Part shown: positions 1 through 8,485 of the stretch, piece after piece
Layout: each line of letters begins with the position of its first letter
How positions within the stretch are numbered: position 1 is the stretch's first letter
Source of the DNA: Nocardia miyunensis NBRC 108239
GTDB lineage: Bacteria; Actinomycetota; Actinomycetes; Mycobacteriales; Mycobacteriaceae
Length of the DNA: 64,000 nt
Direction of reading: 5' to 3'
Assembly (NCBI RefSeq): GCF_001613065.1
Contig: NZ_BDBQ01000037.1
Location: forward strand, 62,001 to 126,000
Program-made: the position numbers and the translations under genes
Notes under the pieces: generated by a model
What the model was told of the DNA's origin: nothing
The model's database searches: none
Seen by the model: only the letters and a program-made list of their open reading frames with translations

Positions 1-3000
1 TCGGTACGTCCCCCGGCCCCGGCCGAGGGTGACGCCGTGATCGAGATGGAGGTGTCACCCGCCGTGCAGCGACTGCTGAACGGGCCGACCTGGGTGCCCA
101 CGCGGGGCATCGAGATCTACGAATTCGAGGGTGTGCCGGAGCTGGCACAGGCTTTGCGCCAGGTCGATCCCTCGCTCGACATCGAGGACCGGATGCTCTC
201 GAACCGTTCCTCGGAGGGCATGTTCATCCGCTTGACCACTCTGGTCGAGAGCAACCGCGTGACTCTGCTCGGCCCCGCCGCCACCGCGCCCTTCCTCAAC
301 ACCCGGTCGCTGCGGGAACCGCTCGTGTCCGGCCCACCCGCACGGGACGACGATCACGTCGGCCCCACCTCCGTCAAGATCACGCTCTACTCGCCCCAGA
401 TCGAGAAGACCGGCAAGGACATCGCGATCGATGACATCTGGTGGTCGGGCGACGGGTTCGAGACCGAGGCGGACAACTCCATCAACACCACCGCCAACTT
501 CGGCCTCAGCAGTCCTTACACCGGGGAGGCCAACGACCGCGGCGCGTTCACGATTCCGCTCACCGGTGAGCACGCCGGTGCCGGGCAGTTCAGCGTCGTC
601 ACGTCGAACCGCCGCGAACTCCTGCGTTTCGGCACTCCCATGGAGGGGCCCGCTCCCGAGGGAGGCGGCGAAACCGTCGGTACGGTCGGCCATCGCCTGC
701 GCGCCCTGGCCAAGATCGAGGTGCGAGGACCCGAGGGCACCCTCTGGGTCTCCGGTGACGCTCTGATCCGCACCACCGAAACACCTCCGGGGCTGGAGGT
801 TCCGCGCTCGGCGGCGCTCGTGGAAGACCGGCCGACCGAAGAGGGCGTGCAGACCCACGAGGTGCAGCAGAGGACCGATACAACTCTCAGCGGAGTGCGG
901 CGTCCAGGTCTGCGGTCGGGCACGGTGGGCAGGATCCCCGCGCCGGCGGGACATGTGTGGGAGTCGATGCCGCCGGATGGCGATTGCTTCTTCTATGCCC
1001 TCGAACGCGTTGTCCACCACGACGACCCGCCCGCGTCGGCGGCCGAACTCGACCGGCGGATCCGAGGCCTGCGCGCGGAAGTCGCCCATGAACTGCGCGC
1101 CGATCCCGATACCTACTTCAGGGCCTTCCACACCATCCTGTCCGCCGCGGAGGTACCCGGCGCCAGGGATCTCGAACGCCCCGAACTTCGGGATCTGCTC
1201 CGGGCCAGGAACACGGTCCGGCTCCGGGATCGCTTCTACGAGCAGATTCAGGCGATAACGAATCGGAGGGTGTGGCGCAATGCGGTGAGTCACCTCGTCC
1301 CGCAGGCGGCCACGGCTGTGCTGGCGCGCCGCGGGCTGACTCTGCGAGTGCAGAACGAGGAACTGCGGGCGGTGGGCGGATGGACCCTCGGCGAGGACAC
1401 GACCGCCGCACCGGACGCGACGACCCTGGTGCACGGCAGCCATTACTACCTCGCAGTGCCCACCGCAGATTATGTTCCCGGCTCCGCTCCGCGCGAATCA
1501 GGAGCTACCCGGCAACCAACAGCCAGGAACTGGGACGAACTCACCGATCTGCTCGGCCCTGCCGTACAGCGGCACACGCCGCACTCCTACCTCGAGTCCG
1601 CGCCGCACACCCCTGGGATCGTGGTCCTGGGTGACGAGTCCGGCGCACGCTACATCTGGCTGCCGCCCACCGATGCGTGGCCCGGCGAGATGCACGATGC
1701 CGCGGACCAACCGGTATCGGTCACGCTGGAACAGGCCCTCGCCGATCCCAGTGTCACTGTCGTCCGCAACTCCGGCCCGACCGGGGACACATCGATAACC
1801 CACGATCCGGGCCTACCGCAGCCCGGCCACACATCGGCTACCGACAGCGGTGAGTCGCACTCCTCGCCGGCTGTGCCGGAAGGTAAGCCGTTCGGGGACA
1901 AGGCGTCTCGTGGCATCCTGCCGCCTCCCTCGCCCACGGGGACCGTTGTGTTCGCACCTGTCACGAAGGATGCTTCCCCTTCCGACGACGGGTCCGTGTA
2001 CAGCACCGAGGATCGGCACGCGCAGCTGTCCGCGCCGGGCGGCCCGCAGCATTCGACGGAGTCGGGAGTCGGTATCGAACGGCTCGGCGGGGACGACCAC
2101 GATTTCGACATACCGTTCCGGCTCGGGGGCGGGCCGCGCAGCACACCGGAGCAGCCGGCCATTGTCAGCGAACCTCCGCTGCATCTGCAGCGCGACGACG
2201 AAACCCGAACCGGCATCACCCATTTCGGCACGCGGCAGGAGCGGCCCGACTCCGAGGTCGCGCCGGAGGTGCAGGAGGAGTTGGCCCCCGAGGTAGAGCC
2301 GGAGGTGCGGGACCGGTTCGATTCCGAGGCCAGGCTGGTGCGGCAGGAAGGGGTGGCCTCTGAGGTCGAGCCGGTGCGGCAGGAGTCGTCCGACTCCGAC
2401 GTCGAGCCGGAGGTGCTGGAGCGGTTGGCTTCCGAGGTGAAGTCGGTGCGGCAGGAGCAGTTCGACTCCCGGGTCGAGCTGAAGCAGCTGGGCGACGACG
2501 CATCGCAGGTGACCGATGTCGTGGATCGGCCCTTCTCGCTGGGACGCAGCGAAGCCGACGAGCCGGACGTCAGCGAGTCCGCTGCGCTGTCCGGCACGGA
2601 ATCGCCGGTATCCGCCCAACCGCTGAGTCTGGCCGCCATTCGATCCGCGCTTCGCTCCGACAGTGACGACGAGGGATCGATTCGCATGACCGACTCCGAG
2701 GCACTGTCCCAGCGGCTTATCTCCCCACACCCGCCGATCGAGCCGATCACGGCCACCGATTCGCAGATGCCCCCGTTGCCCGGTGACCGAGACGGCAGCC
2801 AGGATCGGCGGGAGTCGCCTGGGAAGTCCTCGCCGATATCCGACGGGCGACTCATCCACCGGGCACCGCCGCTGCGGCGTCGCCGGGCTGCGCGAGGATG
2901 GAATGAGTTGTCCCCGGGCATGATCGGGCGACAGCGCTCGTTCCCGCTACTTCCCGCCGAGACATCCGCGAGCCCGGACCCGCGGTTATCGCACTTGCCC

Positions 3001-3954
3001 GATGTCACCGTGGTGCCGGAACCAGAAAGCCGAAGCGCCGCAGGTCTGACGATCTCCGCATCCGAGACGATCCCCGTGTCCGTTGGAGGCGCCGAAGTCC
3101 GCACAGATGACACACCACCCATCAGAGACCAACCGCGCCGCGCCGACGGCAAACCGCCGCGCGGCGATGGCAGACCCCTGCGCACCGGTGGCTCACCCGA
3201 GCCCGCCTCGGCTCCGCGCACACCACTGCAACGCCTGCGTCGCCTCGTCTCCCGGCTGCATGGACGCGACACATCCGGCAATACGACCGCCGAGGTGGAG
3301 CCTCGCTCGGTCGACCGCGCACGACACCGCCACTTGCGGGACATTTTCCGCCGTCCGCTGAACCGGTTCCACAGCCGCACAACGACTTCCATCACCGGAA
3401 CCACTCACCGCGACGGTACGACCGCGCACACGGCGATAACGAACTCCGTGCAGCCGACCACCCGGCACCCCCGGACGCCCTCGGACAGTGTCGCCGACGC
3501 GCTCACCGGTATTCAGCGCGACACCGGAAGCACCGCGATCCGCCCACCCGGTCATTCCTCGCCGCTGCCGGGCCGTTCGAGACGGGACCTCGAGCGAGCC
3601 GCGGGCGGCAGACTCCGCGGATACCCCGACGACCACCGAATCTCCCGCCAACTCCAGCTTCTGGGGCCCGGAGCCCAGGCTCTCGTCGTCGCCGTGCACC
3701 CCACCGCCGATTCCAACGGTGTCGGCGCGTACGCATACCGCATGTTCGACGACAACGGCACGATCTTCGTCCACGACACCACGGACCGCACCCATACGCT
3801 TCCCGGCCAGCGCACTCCCGCCAGCGTCCATGCAATCCTCTACACATCCGAGGGCGTAATCAGAAGCCCCCTGCGTCTGCGCGACGAAACCATCCCCGAA
3901 TTCCCGAGAAACGCCCGCATCGGCGTACGACTCGACACCGGTAGTCACGACTGA
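1..3954 (+). CDS. C-terminal part of a giant protein with an OTU-like cysteine protease domain (5' partial)
   Basis: The frame is open from the first base, so the true start probably lies upstream; the first candidate start inside is GTG at 37. Counting from there, residues 1-270 look beta-rich and match nothing I recognise. Residues about 305-480 carry an OTU-like fold signature: PPDGDCFFYAL with candidate nucleophile Cys317, and HGSHYYLAV with candidate His469. OTU domains are papain-like deubiquitinating cysteine proteases. Residues 500-1180 are low complexity, with a degenerate Glu/Val/Arg repeat at about 746-822 and a Pro/Arg/Thr-rich basic stretch. The last 115 residues look globular again (GPGAQALVVAVHP ... 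IFVHDTT) and may be a second domain. Architecture resembles giant polymorphic-toxin or effector proteins of actinomycetes. That role is inference; protease activity is supported only by motif. Confidence 0.72.
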   Translation, partial: SVRPPAPAEGDAVIEMEVSPAVQRLLNGPTWVPTRGIEIYEFEGVPELAQALRQVDPSLDIEDRMLSNRSSEGMFIRLTTLVESNRVTLLGPAATAPFLNTRSLREPLVSGPPARDDDHVGPTSVKITLYSPQIEKTGKDIAIDDIWWSGDGFETEADNSINTTANFGLSSPYTGEANDRGAFTIPLTGEHAGAGQFSVVTSNRRELLRFGTPMEGPAPEGGGETVGTVGHRLRALAKIEVRGPEGTLWVSGDALIRTTETPPGLEVPRSAALVEDRPTEEGVQTHEVQQRTDTTLSGVRRPGLRSGTVGRIPAPAGHVWESMPPDGDCFFYALERVVHHDDPPASAAELDRRIRGLRAEVAHELRADPDTYFRAFHTILSAAEVPGARDLERPELRDLLRARNTVRLRDRFYEQIQAITNRRVWRNAVSHLVPQAATAVLARRGLTLRVQNEELRAVGGWTLGEDTTAAPDATTLVHGSHYYLAVPTADYVPGSAPRESGATRQPTARNWDELTDLLGPAVQRHTPHSYLESAPHTPGIVVLGDESGARYIWLPPTDAWPGEMHDAADQPVSVTLEQALADPSVTVVRNSGPTGDTSITHDPGLPQPGHTSATDSGESHSSPAVPEGKPFGDKASRGILPPPSPTGTVVFAPVTKDASPSDDGSVYSTEDRHAQLSAPGGPQHSTESGVGIERLGGDDHDFDIPFRLGGGPRSTPEQPAIVSEPPLHLQRDDETRTGITHFGTRQERPDSEVAPEVQEELAPEVEPEVRDRFDSEARLVRQEGVASEVEPVRQESSDSDVEPEVLERLASEVKSVRQEQFDSRVELKQLGDDASQVTDVVDRPFSLGRSEADEPDVSESAALSGTESPVSAQPLSLAAIRSALRSDSDDEGSIRMTDSEALSQRLISPHPPIEPITATDSQMPPLPGDRDGSQDRRESPGKSSPISDGRLIHRAPPLRRRRAARGWNELSPGMIGRQRSFPLLPAETSASPDPRLSHLPDVTVVPEPESRSAAGLTISASETIPVSVGGAEVRTDDTPPIRDQPRRADGKPPRGDGRPLRTGGSPEPASAPRTPLQRLRRLVSRLHGRDTSGNTTAEVEPRSVDRARHRHLRDIFRRPLNRFHSRTTTSITGTTHRDGTTAHTAITNSVQPTTRHPRTPSDSVADALTGIQRDTGSTAIRPPGHSSPLPGRSRRDLERAAGGRLRGYPDDHRISRQLQLLGPGAQALVVAVHPTADSNGVGAYAYRMFDDNGTIFVHDTTDRTHTLPGQRTPASVHAILYTSEGVIRSPLRLRDETIPEFPRNARIGVRLDTGSHD

Positions 3955-4310
3955 CCGCGTTCCTGACGGCTGGCCGATCCAGGTCGTGCCGCACGGCTCA
4001 ACAGCCGGCCAGCGGGGCTGTCATCGCGGTAACCGGCCGCGCGCGGGATCGAGTCTCCGCCGCAGTATGCGCAACGCGCCGATCCGGAATGTGGCTGTCG
4101 CTCAACCGATTCTGTTGTCGCGGCGTGCCGGTACCGCCGTGCCCCGCCACCGGCGATTTCGCTCTCGCCCTCCGATATGACGTGTCGTACCGCGGTACCA
4201 TGCCCCGCCCGAAGTTCCTGCCGCGGTACCACCGATCGCGGCCGCGGCGCTTCTAACTTCGAGGTATGGAGGCGAGCCGGACCGGCCGGACCGCGTGAAC
4301 ACAGGGGCGA
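3955..4310. other. intergenic region upstream of the ABC exporter operon
   Basis: No convincing gene; short open frames here lack a plausible start or recognisable protein. The right half contains repeated GGTACC/CCGCGG elements (listed separately) and presumably the exporter promoter. A likely ribosome binding stretch, AGGGGCGA, precedes the GTG-ATG start pair at 4311/4314. Confidence 0.5.
4187..4230. promoter_or_regulatory. palindromic GTACCGCGG elements, candidate operator
   Basis: GTACCGCGGTAC at 4187-4198 is a perfect 12-bp palindrome. CCGCGGTACC recurs at 4221-4230, so GTACCGCGG and CCGCGGTAC form an inverted pair 34 bp apart. It lies about 80-120 bp upstream of the ABC exporter/two-component operon. 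Binding of the operon's own NarL-type regulator is a reasonable inference, not shown. Confidence 0.35.
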
Positions 4311-5249
4311 GTGATGATCGAGGCGCAGCGACTCACCAAGAGGTACGGCGAGAAGACGGCGGTGGACGGTTTGGACTTCACCGTCCGGCCCGGGGTGGTG
4401 ACCGGATTCCTGGGGCCGAACGGCGCTGGGAAATCCACTACCATGCGGATGATCGTCGGACTCGACGCGCCGAGTGAGGGGACGGTCACGGTGAACGGCC
4501 GCCGCTACGCGGAACATCCCGCGCCACTGCAGGAGGTCGGCGCGCTCCTGGAGGCCCGGTCCATACATCCGGGCCGGTCGGCGTTCAATCATCTACTGGC
4601 ACAGGCGCAGACGCACGGCATACCCCGTCGGCGCGTGGCCGAGGTGATCCAGCTGACCGGGCTGGATGCGGTCGCCGGGAAACGCGCGGGCGGCTTCTCG
4701 CTCGGGATGGGGCAGCGCCTGGGCATCGCCGCGGCGCTGCTGGGCGATCCGGAGACCGTCATGCTCGACGAGCCGGTCAACGGCCTGGATCCCGAGGGCG
4801 TGCTGTGGATCCGCAACCTGCTCACCACACTCGCCGGCGAGGGCCGCACGGTGTTCGTCTCCTCGCATCTGATGAGCGAAATGGCCTTGGTCGCAGAGCA
4901 TCTCATCATCGTCGGCCGCGGCAGGCTGCTCGCCGACACCACCGTGGCCGATCTGGTCCGCGAAGCCGGTGGCGACACGGTCACCGTCGCGAGTTCGGAT
5001 CCGGTGCGGCTGCGAGAGGTGCTGGCCGGGCCTCGGGTGCAGATCACCGGACGAACCGGCTCGGAGACCTTGCAGGTGACCGGATTGTCCACGCGCGCAA
5101 TCGGATCCAAGGCCGCAGAACACGGCATCGCCCTGTACGAACTCACCGCGCGGACCGTCTCGCTGGAGCAGGCGTTCATGGACCTGACCAGAGATTCCGT
5201 CGAATACCACGGCAACACCGCTATCGAGACCCTCGGGAGGGCAGCATGA
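4311..5249 (+). CDS. ABC-2 type exporter, ATP-binding subunit
   Basis: Hydrolyses ATP to drive export together with the permease that follows. The 312-residue protein has Walker A GPNGAGKST at residues 35-43, a signature loop FSLGMGQR, Walker B VMLDEPVNGLDPEG and a switch-region SSHLMSEM. The C-terminal 80 residues form the usual extension of the BcrA/DrrA-like single-domain ATPases. Start GTG 4311 is followed directly by ATG 4314 and either may be used. The stop overlaps the permease start by ATGA, indicating translational coupling. The downstream sensor kinase and response regulator suggest the pump responds to an extracellular compound such as an antibiotic or peptide; the substrate is not visible. 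Confidence 0.93.
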   Translation: MMIEAQRLTKRYGEKTAVDGLDFTVRPGVVTGFLGPNGAGKSTTMRMIVGLDAPSEGTVTVNGRRYAEHPAPLQEVGALLEARSIHPGRSAFNHLLAQAQTHGIPRRRVAEVIQLTGLDAVAGKRAGGFSLGMGQRLGIAAALLGDPETVMLDEPVNGLDPEGVLWIRNLLTTLAGEGRTVFVSSHLMSEMALVAEHLIIVGRGRLLADTTVADLVREAGGDTVTVASSDPVRLREVLAGPRVQITGRTGSETLQVTGLSTRAIGSKAAEHGIALYELTARTVSLEQAFMDLTRDSVEYHGNTAIETLGRAA

Positions 5250-6091
5250 CCACGACCGTCGCACAAGCTCCGGTGCCCACGTCGGAACAGTCCGCCCGGC
5301 CCGTCTACCGGGTGACCACAGCGCGGGTGATGCGTTCGGAGTGGACGAAACTGTGGTCGCTGCGCTCCACCTGGATCACGCTGGGACTGGCGCTGCTGTT
5401 CCTGGTGGGGTTCGGCGTGATCGCCGCGGTTCAGTACAAGTCCAAATTGAACAACGGGCAGATGCTCGACACGCAGTGGGCGGGCTACACCACGCTGAGC
5501 CTGTCGCTGTACGGCATCAACTTCGCGGAGCTGGCGCTGGGTGTGCTGGGCGTGCTCGTCGTCGCGGGCGAATATTCGACCGGCATGATCCGCTCCACGC
5601 TGACCGCGGTCCCGCGCCGATTGACCGTGCTGTGGTCCAAGGTGGCCGTCTACGGCGTGGTCGCGCTGGTCGTCGGCACGGCCGGGGCCTTCCTCACGTA
5701 CCTGATCGACCACTACATCCTCGCCGGAACCCCGGCGGCGCAGTCGATCACGGACGCGGGCGTGCTGCGCAGTCTGTTCGGCGCGGGGCTGTATCTGGCC
5801 CTCGTCGGCATCATCGGAGCTGCCCTGGGTGTCCTGATGCGGTCGGTGGCGGGGAGTGTCGCGGTGCTGATCGGTGTGCTGCTGCTGATTCCGAGCCTGG
5901 TCTCGCTGCTGCCGCACAGCTGGCAGGACCACGTCAGCCCGTACCTGCCCAGCAACGCCGGGCAGGCGATGTTCGCCCTGCACCACGACACGAGCACGTT
6001 GTCGCCGACGGCGGGACTGCTGGTCTTCCTCGGCTGGACGGTCCTCGTACTCGCCGCTGCCGCATACCGTCTGGCGCGCAGCGACGCGTGA
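5246..6091 (+). CDS. ABC-2 type exporter, permease subunit
   Basis: Membrane partner of the preceding ATPase, 281 residues. A short hydrophilic N-terminus is followed by TRVMRSEWTKLWSLRSTW-like sequence typical of ABC-2 permeases (SEWTKLWSLRS is seen) and six hydrophobic segments: about residues 46-66, an amphipathic and membrane segment near 95-120, then near 140-165, 180-205, 210-230 and 255-275. ATG 5246 was chosen because it forms an ATGA overlap with the ATPase stop. The gene ends just ahead of the sensor kinase, so all four genes probably form one transcript. The transported substrate cannot be told from sequence. Confidence 0.92.
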   Translation: MTTTVAQAPVPTSEQSARPVYRVTTARVMRSEWTKLWSLRSTWITLGLALLFLVGFGVIAAVQYKSKLNNGQMLDTQWAGYTTLSLSLYGINFAELALGVLGVLVVAGEYSTGMIRSTLTAVPRRLTVLWSKVAVYGVVALVVGTAGAFLTYLIDHYILAGTPAAQSITDAGVLRSLFGAGLYLALVGIIGAALGVLMRSVAGSVAVLIGVLLLIPSLVSLLPHSWQDHVSPYLPSNAGQAMFALHHDTSTLSPTAGLLVFLGWTVLVLAAAAYRLARSDA

Positions 6092-6164
6092 GGGAATGCC
6101 GGCGAATCGCGGCATCGGGCGAGGTCCCGGTGCCGCGTTCGCGGTCGTCGGACACGATGGACGG

Positions 6165-7502
6165 GTGACAGCGATGCGTACCGACACCACAGCGGGGATC
6201 GCGGCCTGGCCGCTCCCGGGATTCGCCGCGCCGATGATCGAGCGGCTCGCGCGATTCCGTCGGCGTCTGCTGCGGGTGGATCGGGCGCATCCGTGGATCC
6301 TCGACGCGGTCGTGACGGCACTGGTTTTTCTGGCCTTCGGCGGACCGGATCTGTTGCAGCCCGCGCATTCCGGCGGCCCGCGCGACCCGCAGGTCGTGCT
6401 CACCCAACTGCCCGCACCGGTCAGCCTCCTGTTTCAGGCGGGGCTGATACTGCCGCTGCTGTGGCGAAGGCGTGCGCCGACGGTCGCGTTCGGCGTGATC
6501 GCCGCGGTATTCGTGGTGCAGTGGCTACTGGGCGCGGGCCTGCGCGCCGACGCCGCGCTGCTGATCGCGCTGTACAGCGTCGCCCTGCGGGGCCGCCCGG
6601 ACCGGCTGCTGTGGGCGTGTGTGGCCGCCGCCGCGGTCATGGTGCCGGTCGCGTTCCGCGTCGCCGGCGGAGCGTTGCGGTGGGAGGTGTTGTTCTTCCT
6701 GCTCTGTGCCGTGACCGCGGCCGTCGCGCTGGGACTGGTGGTGCGTGCGCGCCGGGCCCAGCTCGCCGCCCTGCGCGAGCGCGCCGCCCAATTGGAAATC
6801 GAGCGCGACCAGCGCAGCAGACTCGCCGCCGCGACCGAACGCACCCGGGTGGCACGGGAGATGCACGACATCATCGGCCACAACCTGTCGGTGATCATCA
6901 CCGTGGCCGACGGTGGGGCCTATGCCGCCGAAACGGATCCGGCGCGCGGCAGGGAGGCGTTACTGCTCATCGGCGACGCCGGACGTCAGGCGCTGGGCGA
7001 ACTGCGGCGCATGCTCGGCGTGCTGCGTGAACGCGGTACCGAACACACCGAGGCCCCCGAACTCGAACCGCAACCGGGCATCGCCGATCTCGAGGCGCTG
7101 TTCGACCGGGTACGGGCGGCCGGAACCGAGGTCGTCTATCACAGCGGCGGTGCGTTGGACGGCCTCGATCGCGGTGTGCAGCTGATGGCGTACCGCATCG
7201 TGCAGGAGGCGCTGACCAACACGCTCAAGCACGTCGGCCCCGGTAGCCAGGTCGATGTCACGGTCAGCGCGGACGAGGCGCGGCTGCGGATCCGCGTGCG
7301 CGACACCGGACGACGCGACGGCACGGTCGGTTCCGGATCTCCCGGCGAGGGGCACGGGCTGGCCGGGATGCGGGAACGCGCCGCGCTGTACGGCGGGACC
7401 GTCACCGCGGGCCCCACCTCCGGTGGCGGCTGGCTCGTGGAGGCTATTCTCGACCTCACCGACCACAGCTCGCTCCCGAATTCCGCAGGCGGACAACCGT
7501 GA
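6165..7502 (+). CDS. sensor histidine kinase, NarL/DesK type
   Basis: Senses a signal and phosphorylates the response regulator encoded next. Five to six membrane segments occupy the N-terminal half, followed by the HisKA_3 dimerisation helix with REMHDIIGHNLS (phospho-acceptor His234 counted from 6165) and a HATPase_c domain with a GHGLAGMRERAALYGG glycine loop. The start is uncertain: the frame is open to ATG 6096, but the first 23 residues from there look non-conserved, and GTG 6165 and ATG 6174 follow a weak GGACGG. The 3' end overlaps the regulator by GTGA, so the two are coupled. The adjacent ABC exporter is the probable output target. Confidence 0.9.
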   Translation: MTAMRTDTTAGIAAWPLPGFAAPMIERLARFRRRLLRVDRAHPWILDAVVTALVFLAFGGPDLLQPAHSGGPRDPQVVLTQLPAPVSLLFQAGLILPLLWRRRAPTVAFGVIAAVFVVQWLLGAGLRADAALLIALYSVALRGRPDRLLWACVAAAAVMVPVAFRVAGGALRWEVLFFLLCAVTAAVALGLVVRARRAQLAALRERAAQLEIERDQRSRLAAATERTRVAREMHDIIGHNLSVIITVADGGAYAAETDPARGREALLLIGDAGRQALGELRRMLGVLRERGTEHTEAPELEPQPGIADLEALFDRVRAAGTEVVYHSGGALDGLDRGVQLMAYRIVQEALTNTLKHVGPGSQVDVTVSADEARLRIRVRDTGRRDGTVGSGSPGEGHGLAGMRERAALYGGTVTAGPTSGGGWLVEAILDLTDHSSLPNSAGGQP

Positions 7503-8176
7503 CCACCGTCTTGATCGTCGACGACCAGCCGCTACAGCGGTACGGCCTGCGCATGCTGCTGGACGCCGCGCCCGAGACCGAGGTGGTGGGCGAGGCCGCA
7601 CACGGGGCCGAGGCCGTCCGCTCCGCGGCGGAACTCCGCCCCGACGTGGTGCTCATGGACATCCGGATGCCCGGCATGGACGGCATCGAGGCGACTCGCC
7701 GCATCGTGGCCGCCGGAGGACGTTCGCGGATCCTCGTGATGACCACTTTCGACCTCGACGAATACGCCTACGCCGCACTGCGTGCCGGGGCGAGCGGATT
7801 CCTGCTCAAAGATGCCCACCCCGAGGAACTCCTGGCCGGAATCCGCGCGGTGGCCGGGGGTGACGCGGTCATCGCCCCCACTCTCACCCGACGTCTCCTG
7901 GACACCTACGCCCAGCACCTGCCCGCTGGCCCGGCGGGCCCGCCCGGCGGCAACGACCCCCGCTGGCTGTCCCTGACCGATCGGGAGCGCGAAATCCTCG
8001 TCGCCATCGGCCGCGGCTGGACCAACGGCGAAATCGCCGAACGCCTCGTACTCTCCGAATCCACCGTCAAAACCCACGTGGGCCGAGTCCTGTCCAAACT
8101 CGGCGCCCGCGACCGGATCCAAGCCGTCATCATCGCCTACGACCTCGGGCTGACCCAGCCCAACTCGCCGCCCTGA
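7499..8176 (+). CDS. response regulator, NarL/LuxR family
   Basis: Transcription factor activated by the preceding kinase; 225 residues, the usual family length. The receiver domain has acidic pocket D8-D9, phospho-acceptor D54 in LMDIRMPGMDG, the conserved Thr in MTTFD and Lys in LLKDAHPEE. The C-terminal LuxR helix-turn-helix contains LTDREREILVAIGRGWTNGEIAERL and STVKTHVGRVLSKLGARDR-like recognition helix sequence. GTG 7499 overlaps the kinase stop. It likely controls the upstream exporter genes and itself, possibly through the palindromes at 4187-4230; this is inference. Confidence 0.95.
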   Translation: MTTVLIVDDQPLQRYGLRMLLDAAPETEVVGEAAHGAEAVRSAAELRPDVVLMDIRMPGMDGIEATRRIVAAGGRSRILVMTTFDLDEYAYAALRAGASGFLLKDAHPEELLAGIRAVAGGDAVIAPTLTRRLLDTYAQHLPAGPAGPPGGNDPRWLSLTDREREILVAIGRGWTNGEIAERLVLSESTVKTHVGRVLSKLGARDRIQAVIIAYDLGLTQPNSPP

Positions 8177-8485
8177 ACACCCCCGCCGTGTCTTCCGGAA
8201 AAGGCTTGGCGCGCTGTGGGAGTCGTCGACGAGCCGCGCGTGCGAGCGGCTGTGGCGACGCCGGGCAGCATTCCCGGGGATTTCCCGATCACTCGGTGCG
8301 GGAAGGCATTTCAGGAGAACATCGGTGGTTCTGCAATTCCGTACCGACTGTGGTGGATCACAGTGCCGAGGCGCTCATATCCGGAAACCGGACAGGCCGA
8401 TTCGGCACCGGCGACACCCTGCCGACCATACGCTACCTGCGGGTAGGGGCGATGCCCTGACAATCTCGATTAGGAGAGTGGTCCG
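8177..8485. other. intergenic region ahead of secreted hydrolase
   Basis: No gene supported. Short frames here have no recognisable product. A small palindrome CTACC-TGCG-GGTAG sits at 8433-8446, and GGAGAG at 8472-8477 is a good ribosome binding site for the gene starting at 8486. Confidence 0.4.

Noticed and set aside
1650..3404. 584-codon minus-strand frame opposite the OTU giant protein
   Set aside because: Ser/Arg-rich antisense of a low-complexity region; no start signal or recognisable domain.
4589..6403. 604-codon minus-strand frame opposite the ABC genes
   Set aside because: Antisense of well-supported exporter genes; low-complexity Arg/Gln sequence.
8188..8460. 90-residue frame ahead of the secreted hydrolase
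   Set aside because: Arg/Ser-rich sequence without conserved features, and it ends in the promoter region of the next gene.
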